Shown here: positions 20,801-24,383 of the stretch, piece by piece
How positions within the stretch are numbered: position 1 is the first letter of the stretch
How the letters are laid out: each line of letters starts with the position of its first letter
From: Kangiella sp.
Lineage (GTDB): Bacteria; Pseudomonadota; Gammaproteobacteria; Enterobacterales; Kangiellaceae
Direction of reading: 5' to 3'
NCBI GenBank assembly: GCA_002733465.1
Contig: NVVT01000002.1
Coordinates: 227,826 to 252,208 of the forward strand
DNA: 24,383 nucleotides
Notes under the pieces: generated by a model
Database searches by the model: none
The model's input: only the letters and a program-made list of their open reading frames with translations
What the model was told of the DNA's origin: nothing
Position numbers and translations under genes: made by a program

Positions 20801-23586
20801 TAAAGGGACCAGGTGTAATCTCCGGCTATAGTCGATTCAATTGCAGTCGTTTTATTAAAAGCTAGACCGATGTAATCTTTATTTGTTGGGTCGTTAGTCA
20901 GCCCCGCGCCCGCAATATCATCTGCATACTTAACCCATGTGTAGGTTGTTGTGCCATCCGCTCCATCTTGGCCTACTCCGTCATTACCATTGTCACCTAA
21001 TATTTTTGACCAAGTATAAACGGCCGCATTGGTTCCTTCTGCCTGCACGGCTTGGTTGACCGCAATTCCTAAATAAGCCTTGCCTGTTGGATCGTCAGTT
21101 AAACCTGCGCCAACTGCATCGTCTGCAAATTTTATCCAGGTGTATAATGCAGTAGAGCTGTCATCAATGGGATCATCTTCAACAGGAACCCTAGCCTTGG
21201 GAATAAATTGAATCCTGGCAACACTTTGTCCAATATCCATCCCTGCGTCATAACTAGGATCGTTTGATAAAGCGGTCATTCTGCCATTTATATTTGGAAC
21301 GCTAGAAGTTCCGCCATCTAACAATATCAAAATACCGCCGGGTGTTGAGTGACCTCCATTTCCGCCTATCGCAAACCCACTTGGTACGCTATCAACCGCT
21401 ACGTTTCCAGCAACGCCAGACATATCAATATTAGCATTGCCAGATAAAGACATGCCCCGGCAAACAACCATCAAACCAGAACCAGAATCGTTGCCCGTGG
21501 CACCCGACGAGCTTTCTGACTCATTAGTTTGATTGTTCTCATAAAGAGAATCTCCACCGCTTGCGCCCGCACTTCCACGCAAATCAGAAGGTATGCCGTT
21601 AATGATTGTTCCATCTAAATTATCAAGCGTTAAAACAGGAAAAGCATCATGTTGGCCAGTATTTACATCACCATTCACTTCGTAGCTCGCATCCCATCCA
21701 GTGAAGTCTATATATTCATCCGATCCAGATTTACCAATGGATGTTCCAATATAACCGCCGCCAGCTGCGCGACCATTCCCCACGCAATTAATAAATTCGG
21801 TGCCGGTTATAAATCCTCTCACTCTCAATTGAACGTTTTGTTCAATGTTCAGTTTTGAGCTTAAATTCAAATCACCAAGATGATAATAAACATTAGCAGC
21901 CGCATGAATATCAACACCGCCCACCAAGGTGGTTTCGGTTGTAAGGCTGTTTGCGCTCACGTTAGGAATAACTTGACCTTCTGAATCATAATAACTATCA
22001 GCCATGGCCCTAACATCACCATCGGTAATAGGATCGGCAACCAAAGAGCTACCAAAAAACTTAAACGTTATCCCTTTTGACTGGCTAATGCTTTTACCAA
22101 CAATTTGCATTGCCCTTCCAAGCGAGCCATTGCCGGTGTAATCGGCTATCGATGGATGCTCCACATTAATAATATCGCCCGTTTCAAATCGCGCTTGTTT
22201 ACGGAGCGTTTTACAAGAAAAATAAACAGAATCACCGGCATAACGGCTCATGTACCGATTAGCAATTGCTAGCAAAGTGGAAGAAGTTGAAGTGCTGGCA
22301 TTTAAAAGTTGTAAAAAGACAGACAAAGGCTTTTCGCCAAACTGTGTTTTAGAGTTTTTAATCACAAACGTTGCTTTACGGCGATATTCTGGCTTATTAG
22401 GTCTTTCATCCCAACTCCAAAACATACTAATAAAATTAGCCACTTCGGATGCGTCATGCTTTAAAGATGAAAAATCAACCATCTCATTTTGACCAATCGT
22501 TCCAACCACATTGTTATTACTATGAACACTGTTCAATGAACGCAAATTCATTAAACCCTCTCCGTTAACTCCTAAATAATAACCCAGTGATAATGCAATT
22601 TGCTCTTCAAAAAACTGTTTGCCGTTCACTTTTTTTAAGGCCATGTGTTGCGCCTTGGTCGCATTTTCGGCTTGTAAGTCTATAAATTCTTGTCTGACTA
22701 ATTGATTAGTTGGAACGTTGCAATGACGCCCTTCCGGAAACAAGTTAACACCAATATTATCTAAATCTTCACCGGTTAAAAAAGCCCAAGCAAATTTGGC
22801 CATGTTCATATCAATGGTAAACATCTCTTTAATCTTAGGCCCTCTATCTTCATCCGCATTATTGGGCACAGCCCATCCAAACGCAGTCGTTCCCATTACG
22901 CCTCTCACAACCGTTAATTCGGTTGCAGTTATAGCCGTCACTTTACAAAATTCTTTTTGATTATTGTCTGATATTTCTATAAACGTACAAAGCTCATTGG
23001 GCGCTTCAACAAATAGTGAATCTTGTTGCACTAAGTTAAATTCACTTGAGTTGTATATAGGGAGCGTCAAATCAGATGAGCCTACACCAGCCGACAACCG
23101 TGTTTCCGGTGGTCTGTTAACGGTTTTATCCATGAGGCTTTGCGAGTCCTTGCAAGACACTAAGTATTGATTTTTTCTATAATCAAACTCGCTTGAAATC
23201 CACTGAGTGGTTTCAATAATATAACTTCCCCATTGCAAGCCAACGCCACCAGAAAACAAACGAGCTCGTTTACCAAAAAGGTGAATACCTAATGCCCTTT
23301 TAGCTCTTAATTCCGACTCAACGTTGCCGTTAACATTGACTAATGAAAAGCTCAAGTTACCAATAGTTGAATTAAATTTAGCCGGTTTTAGTTGTTGTAA
23401 TACAGCGCCAACATTTCGTAAAACACCATGAACAACTGTTTCGCCCGCAGGAATAGGCACATCATCATGAGAGGTGAAATAAACAAAATCTGTAGCGGCA
23501 TCATCAAAAGCAACTTGAATCGCCCAACGGGAAGATTTATTTGATGACTGAACAAACTGATCATATTCAGAATTGAAAACGCGCAT
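17812..23586 (-). CDS. Large tail-tip / tail-fibre protein with collagen-like repeats
   Basis: A 1924-residue virion protein. Residues 1 to about 530 (MRVFNSEYDQFVQSSNKSSRWAI..., VVRGVMGTTAFGW, FEEQIALSLGYYLGVNGEG) resemble a conserved tail-hub N-terminus. A Gly-rich, strand-rich region follows (about 560-800). Then come four ~60-75-residue modules of the type YTWVKYAD..GAG....P..K.YIG, each ending in Gly-Asp-Gly collagen-like stretches (about 810-1103). Next is a long segment with two jelly-roll-like parts (KTYRFSVWAK... and GQKYRVSAQVR..., about 1103-1650), two more modules (about 1660-1803) and an Ig-like C-terminus. It follows the tape-measure and a small tail gene, so it is probably the host-recognition part of a siphovirus-type tail. 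Start and stop both sit in TAATG overlaps. Confidence 0.85.
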   Translation of the reverse strand: MRVFNSEYDQFVQSSNKSSRWAIQVAFDDAATDFVYFTSHDDVPIPAGETVVHGVLRNVGAVLQQLKPAKFNSTIGNLSFSLVNVNGNVESELRAKRALGIHLFGKRARLFSGGVGLQWGSYIIETTQWISSEFDYRKNQYLVSCKDSQSLMDKTVNRPPETRLSAGVGSSDLTLPIYNSSEFNLVQQDSLFVEAPNELCTFIEISDNNQKEFCKVTAITATELTVVRGVMGTTAFGWAVPNNADEDRGPKIKEMFTIDMNMAKFAWAFLTGEDLDNIGVNLFPEGRHCNVPTNQLVRQEFIDLQAENATKAQHMALKKVNGKQFFEEQIALSLGYYLGVNGEGLMNLRSLNSVHSNNNVVGTIGQNEMVDFSSLKHDASEVANFISMFWSWDERPNKPEYRRKATFVIKNSKTQFGEKPLSVFLQLLNASTSTSSTLLAIANRYMSRYAGDSVYFSCKTLRKQARFETGDIINVEHPSIADYTGNGSLGRAMQIVGKSISQSKGITFKFFGSSLVADPITDGDVRAMADSYYDSEGQVIPNVSANSLTTETTLVGGVDIHAAANVYYHLGDLNLSSKLNIEQNVQLRVRGFITGTEFINCVGNGRAAGGGYIGTSIGKSGSDEYIDFTGWDASYEVNGDVNTGQHDAFPVLTLDNLDGTIINGIPSDLRGSAGASGGDSLYENNQTNESESSSGATGNDSGSGLMVVCRGMSLSGNANIDMSGVAGNVAVDSVPSGFAIGGNGGHSTPGGILILLDGGTSSVPNINGRMTALSNDPSYDAGMDIGQSVARIQFIPKARVPVEDDPIDDSSTALYTWIKFADDAVGAGLTDDPTGKAYLGIAVNQAVQAEGTNAAVYTWSKILGDNGNDGVGQDGADGTTTYTWVKYADDIAGAGLTNDPTNKDYIGLAFNKTTAIESTIAGDYTWSLYVGSDGVAGADGANGTDGLQGLQGNDGADGIAGTNGVDGVSTYFHIAYADTIAGTGFSQNPAGKLYIGTYVDSVVADANSTSNLWNWQLVVGSDGADGTNGSDGIAGTNGTNGQTSYLHIAYANDSAGSTGFSTTNSVDKFYIGQYTDFVLADSNIAGDYSWTLIRGADGSANLIDPREWVVGTTGSQGSFLRNGLADENSIVLDVGPHGITEPIWRCQSNIGDGLGADGGWINDSLTSENYDPTKTYRFSVWAKQSESVGTVYLGCLACLTLADVVTTNPYFWNGDLPTNDKWYLIIGVLHGSSYTGSDLGISGVYDPSDGSRVIDATEFKSDGSSTQRHRAYLYYSNSLTNVVQFSRPRVDEVNGNEPSLSDLMGRLATDGDTIYEIYEYSIDGATLWHSDFLTSDMFRRTATVTNGVVGAFSSAAQISGNTPVEGSDYYITDGSFKSYVFTTSVLAPATPSGGSFTGTVETAPASWQDDPYYTEGEITWVSTSLYTHNAVADTWSNNAWSTPSEYSVKGDSGTSGSSALNSGRRSNDLSLWYRNITRVDTLTSPFITKTVSDGPIWGDALSLTDNNDNSHTVVSEAIGITPGQKYRVSAQVRQPVGDRRNYLIVIFYDSSDVRISNLSTPVSDSSGWPAGQGSYNYYLADSVFPTTWTKYYTEFGGDAIATIPSNAVTMAIGGLFVRQGDVGTNTTIDIQDMHIVEVAKDGTNGIDGLQGLQGADGTNGINGADGTSTYFHIAYADTITGTGFSQDPAGKLYIGTYVDSIVADAGSGSGLWNWQLVVGSDGADGSDGLAGSNGTNGQTSYLHIAYANDAAGATGFSTTDSTNKFYIGQYTDFILADSNTASLYSWTLIRGADGQDGSDGLGANPILNSTNDPKTGLTHISVGNGITITWSLAENSESSFNTNDPPAGFITLNLKRNGITIDTIQVVDRFESDAGEGYWEYGSNVRTINDTPGVGTHTYTVTTDQDSTDVVESSTGIITTREEQ
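18195..18625 (-). repeat. Tail-gene duplication, copy 2
   Basis: Encodes STYFHIAYADTITGTG...GADGQDG. It matches the segment at about 20280-20715 module by module, with most residues identical and the same order of two modules. Boundaries are approximate. Confidence 0.85.
20280..20715 (-). repeat. Tail-gene duplication, copy 1
   Basis: Encodes STYFHIAYADTIAGTG...GADGSAN, the partner of 18195-18625, about 2.09 kb away in direct orientation within the same gene. Direct copies could recombine and delete the fibre segment between them. Confidence 0.85.
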
Positions 23587-23972
23587 TAATAAACTCTTAT
23601 TTTAAATTTATAACGATATTTAAGAGGACTAGGGTTACTTGGCGATAAAGACCTTTTCAAAAACAGATGAGCATTCCGGCTTGCGCCACCCTCTAAAATA
23701 ACAGTAAATAATTCGCTGGCAGAGCAACTATTTAAAAACTCACGGCACAAAAGCATGGTCGCTTTATCCATCAATTTTGTTTCAACAATATACTCTTCCG
23801 TTGAAGACACCATTTCAGTTTCGGCATCATTTGGTGTAAAAGTTTGAGTCGCATTAAATGAATCAATTGGATCGAGTTGTCTTAAATCAATTTCAAACGT
23901 TTGCTGGGTATTAATTAAATGCCCCGCGGTTAAACGTTTAGTTGCTGTATAGGTTGCACTAAAATCAGCCAT
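23586..23972 (-). CDS. Small phage tail protein
   Basis: A 128-residue protein (MADFSATYTATKRLTAGHLINTQQTFEIDL...). Predicted to be mainly beta-strand, ending with LKYRYKFKIRVY. It lies between the tape-measure end and the tail-tip gene, the place of minor tail / distal tail proteins in siphoviruses. Its start overlaps the preceding stop by 8 bp and its stop forms TAATG with the next start. The specific family is not recognised. Confidence 0.65.
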   Translation of the reverse strand: MADFSATYTATKRLTAGHLINTQQTFEIDLRQLDPIDSFNATQTFTPNDAETEMVSSTEEYIVETKLMDKATMLLCREFLNSCSASELFTVILEGGASRNAHLFLKRSLSPSNPSPLKYRYKFKIRVY

Positions 23973-24383
23973 TAGCCACCTCGTTTTTCATCGTTTGAAC
24001 AAAACGAGATTCTGGGTTAATCGTTAATCCTTCTATACGCCTAATCAAAACATCGTCATCTTCTTCGGCGGCTTTGGTTTCGTATATATTGATAATGGTA
24101 GCGGCTTGACCGCTTTGAAAATTACTTTCACTTCTAGTGGCGTCATTTGCACTAGGGTTGCTTTGTACGGTGGGCGCGCTAGAAAAAGGAACTACATTAT
24201 TTGATTGAGAGCTAGGTGCGCCCGAGAGCGAAAGGCTAGCGGAACCGGAATTAGGATTGGTCGATCTTATAGTTGAAACTAATGACGCTCCGGCGGCGGC
24301 AACTGAAGCGGCAAAACCAATATTAGCAGGGTAAGGATTATTAAGTGCTTGAGCGACACCCGCTGTAATTTGAATAATTGATT
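23965..24383 (-). CDS. Tail tape-measure protein, C-terminal part
   Basis: The frame is open from the right edge to TGA at 23965-23967, giving the last 138 residues; the 5' part is outside. The sequence near the edge (AGVAQALNNPYPANIGFAASVAAAGASLVSTI) is the Ala/Gly-rich hydrophobic segment typical of tape-measure C-termini. A Ser/Asn-rich linker (SGAPSSQSNNVVPFSSAP) and an acidic end (AAEEDDDVLIRRIEGL) follow. Tape-measure proteins set the length of long tails. The assignment rests on this pattern and on the tail genes that follow. Confidence 0.6.
   Translation of the reverse strand, partial: SIIQITAGVAQALNNPYPANIGFAASVAAAGASLVSTIRSTNPNSGSASLSLSGAPSSQSNNVVPFSSAPTVQSNPSANDATRSESNFQSGQAATIINIYETKAAEEDDDVLIRRIEGLTINPESRFVQTMKNEVANG

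Noticed and set aside
20415..20865. Plus-strand ORFs over the tail gene
   Set aside because: Shadows of the repeat-rich 1924-codon tail gene, without ribosome-binding sites or known motifs.
17812..23586. CRISPR array or minisatellite in the tail gene because of many repeated segments
   Set aside because: The repeats are coding, vary in length, keep the reading frame and encode collagen-like Gly-Asp-Gly stretches and protein modules.

Overview
The window suggests an AT-rich gammaproteobacterium. The left 5 kb is chromosomal, with the classical gene order pepA (3' end only) - holC - valS, followed by a SAM-dependent methyltransferase gene with its own promoter. At 5083-5142 lies the 3' part of a tRNA-Ser(UGA) gene on the minus strand, from the anticodon loop to the encoded CCA. 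The 5' half of that tRNA is missing. A tyrosine integrase and an excisionase start about 130 bp away, so this is the attachment site of an integrated temperate phage. The prophage fills the rest of the window (about 5.1 kb to beyond 24.4 kb), and its other end, expected to carry the complete tRNA-Ser, is outside.

The prophage reads almost entirely on the minus strand. From right to left it contains: the end of the structural operon (tape-measure C-terminus, a small tail protein, a 1924-residue tail-tip/fibre protein with collagen-like repeats, a small Cys-containing protein, and a lipoprotein with an HExxH motif); one unknown gene; a repressor gene on the plus strand; and a divergent early operon. 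The early operon starts with a ribbon-helix-helix protein and a P22-type antirepressor-domain protein. A structured 110-bp intergenic element comes next, then a long run of overlapping genes: a CII-like regulator, small proteins, a second short tyrosine recombinase, a TOPRIM primase-helicase, a membrane protein with a winged-helix tail, several small proteins and an HNH endonuclease. Last come a 21-codon hydrophobic ORF with its own promoter, xis and int.

The genes fit a temperate siphophage-like life cycle. The repressor would control the early promoter, which has a perfect 14-bp palindrome between its -35 and -10 boxes. The repressor shows no recognisable S24 self-cleavage domain, so induction may depend on the antirepressor. 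The most striking observation is a plus-strand promoter plus perfect terminator between the RHH gene and the antirepressor gene. It predicts an antisense RNA of about 60 nt, in the same arrangement as the sar RNA of the P22 arc-ant module.

Other notable points are an in-frame array of eight 12-bp units inside holC, a roughly 430-bp internal duplication in the tail gene, and a membrane-anchored winged-helix protein encoded directly after the primase-helicase. All family calls were made by reading the translations; no database search was run.
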